64,000 nt of DNA from Brevipalpus yothersi (lineage: Eukaryota; Arthropoda; Arachnida; Trombidiformes; Tenuipalpidae), in NCBI GenBank assembly GCA_003956705.1, contig QZCP01000175.1:1-64000 (forward strand), read 5' to 3'. Shown here piece by piece: positions 42,220-51,130 of the stretch. The notes below the pieces were generated by a model. The model searched no databases and was not told where the DNA came from. It was given only the letters and a program-made list of their open reading frames with translations. A program made the position numbers and the translations under genes. Position 1 is the first letter of the stretch; each line of letters starts with the position of its first letter.

Positions 42220-42825
42220 TTAAATGATGTAAGAATAGAGTTCATCCTCCTCATCTAGAACATTCGTAAGAAGGCGTCTCTCCTCATCAGTTTGTGGCTT
42301 CAAATCAATGAATAAATACGAGAAAGGCTCTCTGGTAGCATCTTGGAATATATCCTGAAAGGTTTTTATATTTCCAGGATACATTTGTGCAGCAATACTT
42401 CTAGCTATTGTTTTATCCCTTGGATTCTTGAATAGAACGATATAATGTGTGTTCAAAGAGATATTTTGCATTTGTTTACCTCTTGCAAAGAAGTTCTGTG
42501 TTAGGAGAATAACAGATATATTTCTATGATGACTACCTTTGGTGAACAAATCACTGATTACTTGACTATTGGCAGCATCGCTCATCAAATCATCGAATAT
42601 TACCAGGTTGGTGCGCCATTCAGCTTATCAATCAGGTCAGTTTGTATTCCCTTAATGAAGAAAACACTTTTCATCATATCAAGAACTGATTGATACTCTC
42701 CATAAAAATAATATAAATTCTCAGGCTTGAGATTTAATGAGTTTCATCAGCCAATTGGTTTTGCCTGATCCAGTTGGACCAGAGATGAGCAGTGTGGATG
42801 GATGTTCAAGCTCAATCCTTGCCAT
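42220..42825 (-). pseudogene. Polinton FtsK/HerA-type packaging ATPase, two frameshifts
   Basis: The start at 42825 (MARIELEHPSTLLIS) leads into Walker A GPTGSGKT (42757-42780), then meets TGA near 42726. The next part (ENLYYFYGEYQSVL) is open in a second frame to about 42610. Walker B (LVIFDD, 42589-42606) and the rest (RNISVILLTQNFF, ISLNTHYIVLFKNPRDK), down to the stop at 42220, are in a third. Two indels, near 42730 and 42610, thus separate the motifs. The family is the genome-packaging ATPase shared by Polintons and related viruses. As it stands the copy cannot make the enzyme. Confidence 0.85.
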
Positions 42826-42949
42826 GATTTTTACGCTTCTTGATCTTTTTCTTCAGAGATCTAATAATGAGAATAAGTAAAAGTACTGTTTCTCGGAAAC
42901 AATTGAATGATTCCTTGGCATGATCGCAAGAAGTGGGTGTGCCATTCAT
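42812..42949 (-). CDS. Small predicted membrane protein of the Polinton
   Basis: 45 codons, starting MNGTPTSCDHAKE, then a single hydrophobic span (TVLLLILIIRSL) followed at once by a strongly basic tail (KKKIKKRKN). Its stop overlaps the ATPase start, and its start overlaps the stop of the coiled-coil ORF by 4 bases. Small TM proteins with basic tails are common in virus-like elements. No homologue recognised. Confidence 0.5.
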   Translation of the reverse strand: MNGTPTSCDHAKESFNCFRETVLLLILIIRSLKKKIKKRKNHGKD

Positions 42950-43131
42950 TTCTTATATGGAGTCAAGATGCTTCTCATTAGATCACGAATGAATTCTTCT
43001 AGGAAATTGATGTACCTCGCAATAGAATCGAGTTTTTGCTCTAATGCTGCAATTTTTTGCTGGAGGAACTCTGAGTTTGAATTATCTTGATTATCCAAAA
43101 TTTTAGGATCCATGTTTCTTTGTCCCATCAT
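42946..43131 (-). CDS. Small coiled-coil protein of the Polinton
   Basis: 61 codons from MMGQRNMDPK. The section EFLQQKIAALEQKLDSIARY has heptad-like spacing of hydrophobics. The frame is open further upstream to 43506, but that part is antisense to the TBP-like gene and is not favoured. It shares a 49-bp divergent intergenic region with the TBP-like gene. Confidence 0.45.
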   Translation of the reverse strand: MMGQRNMDPKILDNQDNSNSEFLQQKIAALEQKLDSIARYINFLEEFIRDLMRSILTPYKK

Positions 43132-43140
43132 TCGAGGACT

Positions 43141-43150
43141 TATATAAAGG
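43141..43150 (+). promoter_or_regulatory. TATA box TATATAAAGG of the TBP-like gene
   Basis: A consensus TATA box 40 bases upstream of the ATG at 43181, inside a 49-bp divergent promoter region. The reverse reading overlaps a TATATAAG (43146-43139) that could serve the minus-strand series. Confidence 0.6.
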
Positions 43151-43180
43151 ATCGGATTTAGTATCATTTGACCCAGCGAT

Positions 43181-43699
43181 ATGGAGAAGATCAATGTTGT
43201 GAATATTGTTTGTGAGTATAAACTAATTGGCTCGCTTGATACTTCCAAATTTGAGAGAACTAAAAACTTCAGTGGATTCACGATAAGAGATGGTAAGAGG
43301 ATCTGTCGACTATATGGGAATGGGTATTGTATTGTTACAGGAGTGAGCGAAGTAGGACTAGCTGATGAAATTATACGATCTAACTTTCCTCTCAATCCTA
43401 TTATCACTAGGAGAATAATTTTAGTAACTAGTTGTGGCAAGATACCTTTCAGATTCTCATTCTCATCTATCTTGAGGTGGCATTCTGGAAATAGAGATAT
43501 ATCCAAATTTCATTATGAGGGTGAGGTGTTCCCGGCGATATATTTGAAGAAAGAACCAGAAACGGTTTATTTCTTCCATTCTGGCTCAGTGATTATCACA
43601 GGTGCAAAATCAATCGATAGGATATACACTGTGTGGAGAAAATTCTTGAAAGAACTGAGTAAGATTGTGAAATCTTCTGGAAACTCCACTGGGAGATGA
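43181..43699 (+). CDS. TATA-binding-protein-like protein encoded by the Polinton
   Basis: 172 codons, intact, the only plus-strand gene of the element. Two tandem repeats of the TBP saddle fold can be read. Repeat 1 (about 3-70): VVNIVCEYKLIGSLDTSKFE ... RLYGNGYCIVTGVSEVGLAD. Repeat 2 (about 78-165): VTSCGKIPFRFSF ... HYEGEVFPAIYLKKEPETVY, then FFHSGSVIITGAKSIDRIY. The SG-x-ITGAK and YEGE-FPA-Y signatures are those of the second TBP repeat. The second repeat matches better than the first. Length corresponds to the TBP core without an N-terminal domain. It probably binds DNA in the nucleus to direct transcription of the element or interfere with host initiation. Several TBP intercalating Phe positions are only partly kept. 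Confidence 0.8.
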   Translation: MEKINVVNIVCEYKLIGSLDTSKFERTKNFSGFTIRDGKRICRLYGNGYCIVTGVSEVGLADEIIRSNFPLNPIITRRIILVTSCGKIPFRFSFSSILRWHSGNRDISKFHYEGEVFPAIYLKKEPETVYFFHSGSVIITGAKSIDRIYTVWRKFLKELSKIVKSSGNSTGR

Positions 43700-43727
43700 T
43701 TCAGATCTCATAATGAAGCTACTCTTT

Positions 43728-43783
43728 CAATGTAACGATATTGTAACGATATTTCCAAAAAGAATTCAAAATTTGAAAAAATC
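43728..43783. repeat. Extra internal copy of a TIR segment
   Basis: CAATGTAACGATATTGTAAC... to GAAAAAATC is repeated at 43894-43950 inside the right TIR and occurs once in the left TIR (36491-36547). It lies just inside the right TIR boundary. Confidence 0.85.
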
Positions 43784-43784
43784 T

Positions 43785-44369
43785 AAAATTCATCGATAAA
43801 TTCATCAACTGTTCTCTGGATAATGATTATATACTCATTGAATACATAAAAAACCTAAAAAAATAAGATATCTGCAATATCTCATCAGTTTTCCAATGTA
43901 ACGATATTGTAACGATATTTCCAAAAAAAAATTCAAAATTTGAAAAAATCAATGAAAAATAGAAAATCATATTGGGTAGGGCTAGAACAGTTATAATTCG
44001 AACCAATTTGGTGACTATTCCACTTTTCGAAAAACCTCAGATAATTTCCCCACATTCCCCCACCAAAATGAAAAGAATGATAAAATTCGGAAAATTCGAA
44101 AATCATATTCTAATTCATGTATTTGTTAACTCTCGATATCATTCGAATAAAAAAATATGTCTTAAGCTAATAGTACTATGGAAAAGACGAAGTGTGTTAG
44201 TATGGGATGTGCCAGTATGGGATGTGCTAGTATGGGGTGTGCTAGTATGGGGTGTGCTAGTATGAGCTAAGGCGAGGGAGCTGATTCACTATGGATAACG
44301 CGTAGCTACATGAGTTGGAATGAAATGTGCCAGTATGGGGTGTTTCAGTATGGGTATTTTTATACTACT
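43785..44369 (-). repeat. Polinton right terminal inverted repeat (585 bp)
   Basis: Inverted copy of 36103-36657, longer by 30 bp because of two extra 15-bp units. Includes a copy of the last 27 or so codons of the protease (LDNDYILIEYIKNLKK) without the rest of that gene. Confidence 0.9.
44193..44267. repeat. 15-bp minisatellite in right TIR, 5 units
   Basis: TGTGCTAGTATGGGG-type units in tandem. Confidence 0.85.
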
Positions 44370-44375
44370 AAGCAA
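44370..44375. repeat. Target site duplication of the Polinton, right
   Basis: AAGCAA, matching GAGCAA at 36097-36102 with one mismatch. Confidence 0.65.
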
Positions 44376-45080
44376 GAGTAGGAGTCAAAGGATCATGGAT
44401 GAATTACCTTTGATGTCATCATGGGCATCAGGAGCCATAGGAGTGTTTAGCTCAATGACTTCCAAGCACTTTTTCTCTCAATCCATCCGGTATAACTTCT
44501 ATGATCAATAATTTTACAGCTTTGGTTAAATTTAAGTCAAAATTTCTTTCAGTAAATTGAATATCTATTTAGAGCTTCACTATCATTTATCATGATCTGA
44601 TCATATTCTTAATCTTGATGAAGAAAACCAGTTTTCAGACTATCAGAATCAGTCTTTGAACTTCGATTAAGAGATGTTGCACACCAAATTACTCTATGAA
44701 TTGTGTAACGGAGCTATTATTTCAACTCATCTTAGCATATCGATTCTGTCGATGGATGAAGCAGTGTGGAGCTCATTGATTATTAGTGTTCTTCCGGAAC
44801 TCGAGGCTATCGCTCATCCAGAAGCGTTTATCCAGAGGCAAATTGTCATGCAATTACAGCACTTAGGACTTTAATTCAGAGATGAACGAAGCTAATGCCA
44901 ATCGTGAGTTTATCGGACAGTCGTCTATGGATTGAAATTTCAAATAAATGAATTCCATCGATCAAGGCAGCACTTGCGGAAAAAAGAGTGGGTGGATACT
45001 TTTTCCAAGGATATTGTTTTGTTCACAATTGTTGGGATATTTCAAAAAAATGTTCACAAAGATTCACTTTTTGAGGATAC
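44376..45080 (+). repeat. Upstream duplicon and leader of Sema gene E
   Basis: Matches other Sema 5' flanks (TCATGATCTGATCATATTC, CAGACTATCAGAATCAGTC). No gene. Confidence 0.55.
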
Positions 45081-45107
45081 ATGAGGTGCGTGATTTTGAA
45101 TACTTAG
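45081..45107 (+). promoter_or_regulatory. Upstream ORF before gene E
   Basis: MRCVILNT plus TAG, ending 10 bases before the ATG at 45118. Confidence 0.4.
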
Positions 45108-45117
45108 AACTTTTCCC

Positions 45118-46884
45118 ATGCTTGGTTTACTTCTCTTAGAGATTGTTATCTTGGGCAGTTCTCGAATATCTTATTGTCATGATGAAAATGAGATGGTGAA
45201 TTTTGATGATGTTTGGGCTAAGATTGATCGAGTCTCTGAGATATCTCCCAACACAACCAGAATATATTATGCTGGGAATGTGTCTCTGGTTTTCGAAGCA
45301 AACTTAACCGAATCATTAAAATACAAGACCATTTTTCTTAGACCATTCAATGGCTGGGCACTGTATTTTAGAAGAAAAAGAAAATATTATCACATTGTGA
45401 TGCCTAATGGAGGAAAAGTAACAAAAGAAAAAGATTCAAACATTTACTTTGGACCAATGAGCAACAATGGTTTTTGGGCTTTTACGCTCGATTCTGGGGG
45501 AAAATCTGGTAACTTTACATTGCAGGCTATTGAGACACAAGAAGGCAGAAAATCAGATTTCAAGAATTTGACTATTCTTGATATGCCAATGAAGAGAAAT
45601 GAATACTGGTCTGTGGACAAAATCTTCGAATGGAACAGCGAATTTTTCTTATGCGCATCTTCAAAAAGATATTCAATCATATTGATTGTACGTCTCAAAA
45701 GATTGCCTGAAAATATTGACATGAAAGGGACATACATTTCAAGTTTCTTCATCGATGGACTTACAGTCATAAGCTTCCTACCATCATATCCCGATCCTAT
45801 CTTGTATTTTTATCGGGAAGGTGGAGAGGGACGTGAACTCTGTCCGATAAAATTGGAAGATGTTCTAAGAATATCAGATGAAGGAATTGAAAAATGTCGC
45901 AATGAGAAGAAATATCCATCCTTTTTTCTTAATCTTGAGCCGTTTATCTACAATCGATCTCGAGTATCTTGGGCTGATGGGAAAAAATGTGACGAAATGA
46001 TCCCTCTGTTTCATTTCAATGAATCTATTTCGTGTTTCGATATCATTTGGCAACAATTAGGTTTAGTGACTTACTCAGTTGGTTTAGGCTTCAATGCCAA
46101 GATTTTGGCTCATTTCGAGGGAGATAAAGATTTTCGATGTGATCTTGGTAGAGAAGATGGAGCTAGTTGTACACCTCAGGAAATACAACCTATTCAGGAA
46201 AAAATAAGATCAACATATTGGAGCTTTGATAATTTCACTCTGATCAGGTGGACTAAGAGTGGTCAGAGGAAACAATTCAGGCTCCTCGATTGCGAATATT
46301 TCTCATCATGTTCCCTCTGTACTCTGTATGGAGCTTTTAATTGTCGATGGAATTCATCGAGATGTATCAAGAAAGGGAACATTACAGAAAACCCTCAAAT
46401 CCAATGCTATTCTAAAGTTACCGCAATCGCAAGAAATGTTGGAATTTTCCTCAAGAAGTTCGAAGTGCGAATCAATCTGCCTCATAAACTCAATCAAAAA
46501 GCTAGAGAAAAAGCATCAGTCCTATTAGGTGATGAAGAGTTCCTTGATGTTCAATATATTGATGAAACTTACTTGCTCATAACAGATAAGATAGATTATA
46601 AGAAATCAGTAATTATTATCAAGCGGGGAGGATTTAAGATGATGAATCCCTTCACCCTAAATGTGGAAAAACAATCCTTATTCATTATTCTATTGATATA
46701 CATTATTACTCCCATATCTATCAGCATAGTGCTAGCACTAATAGCTGGAATTATCATCTATTTAGTGAAAAAGTTTAGAAAAACTGAGAATCGCTCCATT
46801 CTCTCGACGTCAAGCTCTAGTCCTTTACCTATGCGATCTGAGACTCGAACACCATCGGTGAGTTCTGGTCGAAAGATCAACTAA
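45118..46884 (+). CDS. Plexin-like Sema/PSI/IPT membrane protein, gene E
   Basis: 588 codons, intact. The N-terminal propeller contains a small insertion (YFRRKRKYYHIVMPNGG) not found in the others. The middle matches gene D (KRYSIILIVRLKRLPENIDM) while the lower propeller (GEGRELCPIKL, DIIWQQLGLVTYSVGL) matches gene C, so this copy looks mosaic. PSI: DCEYFSSCSLCTLYGAFNC. Type II cassette with TM at about 518-546 and tail ending TPSVSSGRKIN. Followed by the type II flank and Kazal copy 3. Confidence 0.85.
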   Translation: MLGLLLLEIVILGSSRISYCHDENEMVNFDDVWAKIDRVSEISPNTTRIYYAGNVSLVFEANLTESLKYKTIFLRPFNGWALYFRRKRKYYHIVMPNGGKVTKEKDSNIYFGPMSNNGFWAFTLDSGGKSGNFTLQAIETQEGRKSDFKNLTILDMPMKRNEYWSVDKIFEWNSEFFLCASSKRYSIILIVRLKRLPENIDMKGTYISSFFIDGLTVISFLPSYPDPILYFYREGGEGRELCPIKLEDVLRISDEGIEKCRNEKKYPSFFLNLEPFIYNRSRVSWADGKKCDEMIPLFHFNESISCFDIIWQQLGLVTYSVGLGFNAKILAHFEGDKDFRCDLGREDGASCTPQEIQPIQEKIRSTYWSFDNFTLIRWTKSGQRKQFRLLDCEYFSSCSLCTLYGAFNCRWNSSRCIKKGNITENPQIQCYSKVTAIARNVGIFLKKFEVRINLPHKLNQKAREKASVLLGDEEFLDVQYIDETYLLITDKIDYKKSVIIIKRGGFKMMNPFTLNVEKQSLFIILLIYIITPISISIVLALIAGIIIYLVKKFRKTENRSILSTSSSSPLPMRSETRTPSVSSGRKIN

Positions 46885-48269
46885 TGTCATCGAAATTTTC
46901 AATTTGAAATGTTTCAAAATCAAAGTTATGAACAATAACAGCATGGAAAGTATCAATCATTCAATAATGGGCTAACAGATATCATGATAAAAAAATTTGA
47001 TTAGAATTAAACTTTTGATAATGAATTTCTTGCCTCTTAATTCAATGTGTGTTCATTGATGATCAGAGCGGAAAATAACAAAAAGGTTTTAAGTGAGACA
47101 TGGAGCTCAAAGTGTCGACGTTCACTGAGATATGCTCAACTTGCAGATATACATAAAACTCTCGAAACCTCAAGTCATGTCGATTGTCTGATCATTTGAT
47201 GAGTATGCAAAGAAGAACTTATCTGAATGACTCAGATGAAATGATATAAAGGCCCTCGTTTCTGTATCACAGCAGGCTGATGACCTCAATTAGACAGTTC
47301 ATCAGCTCTATCAAAGGAAATGCATAAAATCGATAACATTGTATTAAGTTGGGAATCATTTGACAAATTAATTGAATGAAATTACTAAATTCGATTGCAG
47401 ATTCGCTATTTCTCTGTTCTTAGGTCAGAATAGTGTTCAATAATATTTCAATTCAAGTGTAGCGTTACATATCAAAAAATAGATAATAAATCTTATTCAA
47501 GATCGCTAAGCGATGGTGAAAAGTACTTTCTAACAATTAAAAATGATTCCCATTGGGTATTGTATTATTAAATGAGTTCAAAGAATATTCTAAGATATTC
47601 TGAGATCAGAGAGCCGTACGCAATTCTTTTCGAATTTAGCTGTTTTCTAGGGAAAAATTCATTGTGGAGGTTCGGCCATTCATCCTCCATTGATAAATTG
47701 CCCCATTAGCCATTTATCCAGAGTGTTGTTCATTGGAACTTTCATCTTTTTAGAAAATAGAGAAATACATGAATAGAAAATATGCTTCCTATGAACACTT
47801 TCAGCCCAGCATCCCCTAGGTTCGGATCTAAAACACTACCTTTAAATTTCAGCAGACTAATCAAGCTTTTCTTCAAACAGTGGATTGAAAATATCATCAT
47901 CTTGTAGCCATGAATTATCGAAAATATTTTCCGTCGAGAAGTGAACCAAGAAAAATCATAATTCAATAAATTAAATCAGATCTGAACTTTAAATAATGAA
48001 TACTTCACCATTTAAATGAATTGAGTTTCATTTTCGAGAAATTTCAAAGATTAAAAGAGGTCTGAATTATGCCATCAATTATTGGTTATTTTTCAAATTT
48101 GCCTTCATTACTTTGTGATAAATAATTATTCTCATTCATCAATGAATGAAAAAAAAAATTCGAATAATCAATGAAAATTTTGGTGGGGTGTAGATGCACA
48201 TATCTCCATCTCTTGATACTCGAAAAAATCAGTCAAACTCTCGAGAATCAAGTTTCTCCATCCGAAATA
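46885..48269. repeat. Type II 3' flank duplicon
   Basis: Same as 26933-28149, with an extra 100 bp or so around 47480-47640. No gene. Confidence 0.65.
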
Positions 48270-48462
48270 TCAATGCTGAGGAGGACATCTTGACATCGGA
48301 GCTTTGCAGACACATTTCTCACAATTATCTGGCAATAATTGGCATTCGTTCAGATATATTTTACCATCAGAGCCACACACAGGATCTTGAATGGAGAGAC
48401 ATACTGGTGGACACTTGTTACTCTTGAGACATTCTATCATGCTGATAGCTTGAATATCTTTC
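48270..48462 (-). pseudogene. Kazal copy 3, terminal exon
   Basis: Exon after acceptor TTATCTCACCAG, with a complete Kazal core (CPPVCLSIQDPVCGSDGKIY) and the long-form ending PMSRCPPQH. The exon itself could be functional, but the preceding exon of this copy is damaged. Confidence 0.55.
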
Positions 48463-48535
48463 CTGGTGAGATAAGTGGATAGAAACTATTAAAATCACTT
48501 TAACCTGAAACAGGATAGAGTGGCATGAAAATCAA

Positions 48536-48650
48536 AGTTTTTCATCATCGTGCCCGCAATTTTTTAATTTCATCACATATACATTCCGATATATGTGCTG
48601 ATCTGAGCCCAGCTTTTTTGGACCCTGGCAAACTTGTGGACACGATGGAA
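48536..48650 (-). pseudogene. Kazal copy 3, internal exon
   Basis: SCPQVCQGPKKLGSDQHIYR lacks the Val-Cys pair present in copy 2 (KLVCGSD), and the splice donor is changed from GGGTAAG to GGGCACG, so the exon cannot be spliced normally. Confidence 0.6.
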
Positions 48651-48679
48651 TATACCTTGCATCAGGAGAAGAATAATCA

Positions 48680-49572
48680 TCATATGTTATGGTCAATTCT
48701 TTCACTATCCAGTTGGAGTCAGTTAGTTTAATGCATGATTTTGTAGCAAGAAGTGCTAACCCTCCCAATGACGCCAAGTCATCAGCCTCCTTCATTCGTT
48801 TATTTTGATCATTTATATACTTTTCTACTTATTTTATAACTTCTGCCATTGCTTGGAGTATATCTGCAACCATTTTCGGCCATCGAGGCCACCTCAGTTT
48901 CCGTATCCGCCTGACCTACATCTGATGCCCAGATGTTACGACACATTTGGTCACTCGATGGCCACAAGCTTCCCTGTTCTAAGTTTCCATATCCTGGTCT
49001 CCCTGCCCAACCGTATATAGGTACGAACCGTTCCTTTAATTAGAAATTTCTCTTACCTCTGACTTGTGAGAATACAAAACTTCCAATCAGACTGAAACCA
49101 ATCACACGGATGGGTAGAGCATAATCGGTAACAAATTCTCGAACACCCCACCACTTTCTCCCACGCTGATAAAGTCGTCACTCTGCCCATTTGCTGACCA
49201 CCCTGGACATTCAGTCTTGTAACTCTCTCTCTCTTTTTTCCATCTTTCTTTCCATCTATTTTATTAAACCCATTCAAGCTTAAGTTTATTGTGCTCGAGG
49301 CACTGCTGCCTATTTTAGCCCAAATATTCGATTTTTGTGCACCGGTCAGTCACTAGCATCATTAGTAGATTGGCAAAGTCCGAATTCTATCCAGCTCGAC
49401 GCTCATTTTCGCTTCTCTTCAGTGTGATTTGTGTTGAACTCGGTGATTTCTCTCACAATTTTATCTTGGTATTGATTTCATTTATTGTCGCAATCATTGT
49501 GATCATTCTAACTACTTTCTACGCTATTTGCCAAAAAAGTACTGACGATGATGAGCTGGTCTCCATAACTTG
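48680..49572 (+). pseudogene. Sema relic, 3' end, split by a solo LTR
   Basis: 48680-48741 and 49458-49572 together match the end of gene A (SYVMVNSFTIQLE, then FILVLISFIVAIIVIILTTF and a type I tail KSTDDDELVSIT). The join between the two parts is exactly the LTR insertion point. An AATAAA at 49691-49696 is still in the type I position. Confidence 0.85.
48742..49457 (-). mobile_element. Solo LTR, copy 2
   Basis: 716 bp, TGTAGC...CACA on the + strand (TG...CA), flanked by ATTT at 48738-48741 and 49458-49461. Gene A shows the uninterrupted site (ATGCATGATTTTATCTTGG). Inverted relative to copy 1 at 215-812. Confidence 0.85.
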
Positions 49573-50574
49573 ATAATAGTTCCTCTCATCATACATGATG
49601 CATCATGATGCAGAAATTTTTCAAGCTATTTAAGTGCAGTGCACCTCTCCTTTCTTAATGCTATCAATTTTTCTTATACATGTACTTTTGAATAAACTGA
49701 CAAAGATTAGTTTTTCCATCATTTGTAACAACCCAATGAATTCAATCCAGTTTCTAACCTTCTATTGTAAGCTCCTCACTCAACTGTAAAGAACCAAAGC
49801 AAGATACGCTGAACATTTCAGCCCTGATGATTGAACATTCTGAGGAGAATGAGTAACGAACTTCTCTGTCATTTCCTGTACATACATGAATCTTTGGTTT
49901 TTCTGAGAAACAGAATCGTTCTCATGTATGATTTTTTCCTTCTTGAGATCAGTATCTTAATCAGATTTCGGTTGCTCAATTTCTTTCCATAGGAATGTTG
50001 GCATCAATTTCTACAATGTTGAAACTGAGTTGTTCGTTATCATTGAGTAATCAAAAGAAGAATCTGAGTATTCTATGGTTTGTTTCAGGGTGTCTTGGTT
50101 TTACGTAAGCTCAAATGATTCTTAAAATCTGTCCCCAAAACGTCTGGTTCAGCTAGAATTCAGTTCACCAGTTCATCAGCTTTGATCTCAAATGAATCTA
50201 CTACTCCAGATGAGATACAAATGCATGATAACTGATACCTCATCTCAGGTCCAATGAGTTTATGATCCAAGGTTTCCAAACCTAGAGATGAATCAGTATG
50301 GAGCTCAGTGTGTGATATGATTAACTGGAACCCGAGATTGGATTTGATCCAAACAGAGAAGGGCATACAATCCATGCACTTGATACTCTAATCAATCGTG
50401 AAGGTGAACGGAGCGAATGTTAATCATCACTGCATCATGCGTTAGATAGATTGAAATTCCGAATGAATGCAAATAGATTGAGACAGAACCGAGAAAAAGA
50501 GATGATTTGTTCTTGCTCAAATATTGTGATGACAATTAGAATATCTCAACAATTATAATTATAATTATAATTTA
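49573..50574. repeat. Type I 3' flank duplicon
   Basis: Same as 9702-10701 and 53511-54690; no gene. Confidence 0.65.
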
Positions 50575-51130
50575 TACGTTCGAGTCCGGACGAAAGTTTG
50601 GTAACTTTACATTGTATACTATTAGAATACAAGAAGGCAAAATATCAGATTCGAATCTGTTGCCTATCATTAATATGCCAGTAGAAAAGGAACAGTATTG
50701 GCATGAATAAATAGAATCTTTGAATGGAAAGGGGATTCATTCATATGCGCATCGTCACGAGGATCAATCATGTTGGTTATTCGTCTCAAATGTTTGCTTC
50801 AGAATATTGAGATGGACATACGTTTCAATTTTCTCCATCGATGGGGCGAAACTTCCTACCATCATATCCTGATTCTATCTTGTATTCTACTAGAAAGGGT
50901 GAATGAAAACGTCAACTTTGTTCCATGAGATTAGAAGATGTTCTGAAAATTTCTGATGGGGGCATCCATAGATTGAAAAATAAGGGAAAGTATCCATCCT
51001 ATTCTCCTAATCTTAAGCCATTTATCTACAACCAATCTCGAATATCATGAGCTGATGGAAAAAAATGTGAGGAAGTGATTCCTCTTTTTTATTTCAATGA
51101 ATCTATCTCTTGCTTCAATATGAGTTACTG
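50575..51130 (+). pseudogene. Sema relic, propeller part
   Basis: Recognisable segments (AACTTTACATTGTATACTATTAG, GTTATTCGTCTCAAA, TACCATCATATCCTGATTC, AAAAAAATGTGAGGAAGTGA) without a usable frame. Closely similar to the relic at 54690-55570. Confidence 0.7.

Larger units (their letters stand above)
36103..44369 (-). mobile_element. Polinton/Maverick-like element, 8.27 kb, lacking polB
   Basis: Complete with inverted repeats that begin AGTAGTATAAAAATACCC. Most genes run on the minus strand, from the packaging ATPase end (42.8 kb) to the protease end (36.6 kb); one TBP-like gene runs on the plus strand near the right end. Recognised Polinton modules: integrase, ATPase, protease, major capsid protein, penton and two small structural-type proteins. 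Protein-primed DNA polymerase B, normally over 1000 codons, is absent, and the element is half the usual 15-20 kb. It therefore must be non-autonomous, deleted, or dependent on another replicase. Frameshifts in the ATPase and penton suggest this copy is ageing. ORFs overlap by 4-28 bases, as is usual in this group. Confidence 0.9.

Noticed and set aside
43132..43506. Upstream extension of the minus-strand ORF ending at 42946
   Set aside because: It is antisense to the TBP-like gene and has no motif; only the part from 43131 down is kept as a small coiled-coil ORF.
36103..44369. DNA polymerase B hidden in frames of the Polinton
   Set aside because: No frame on either strand is long enough, and the space is filled by the listed ORFs; no DTDS/YGDTDS-like motif was seen.
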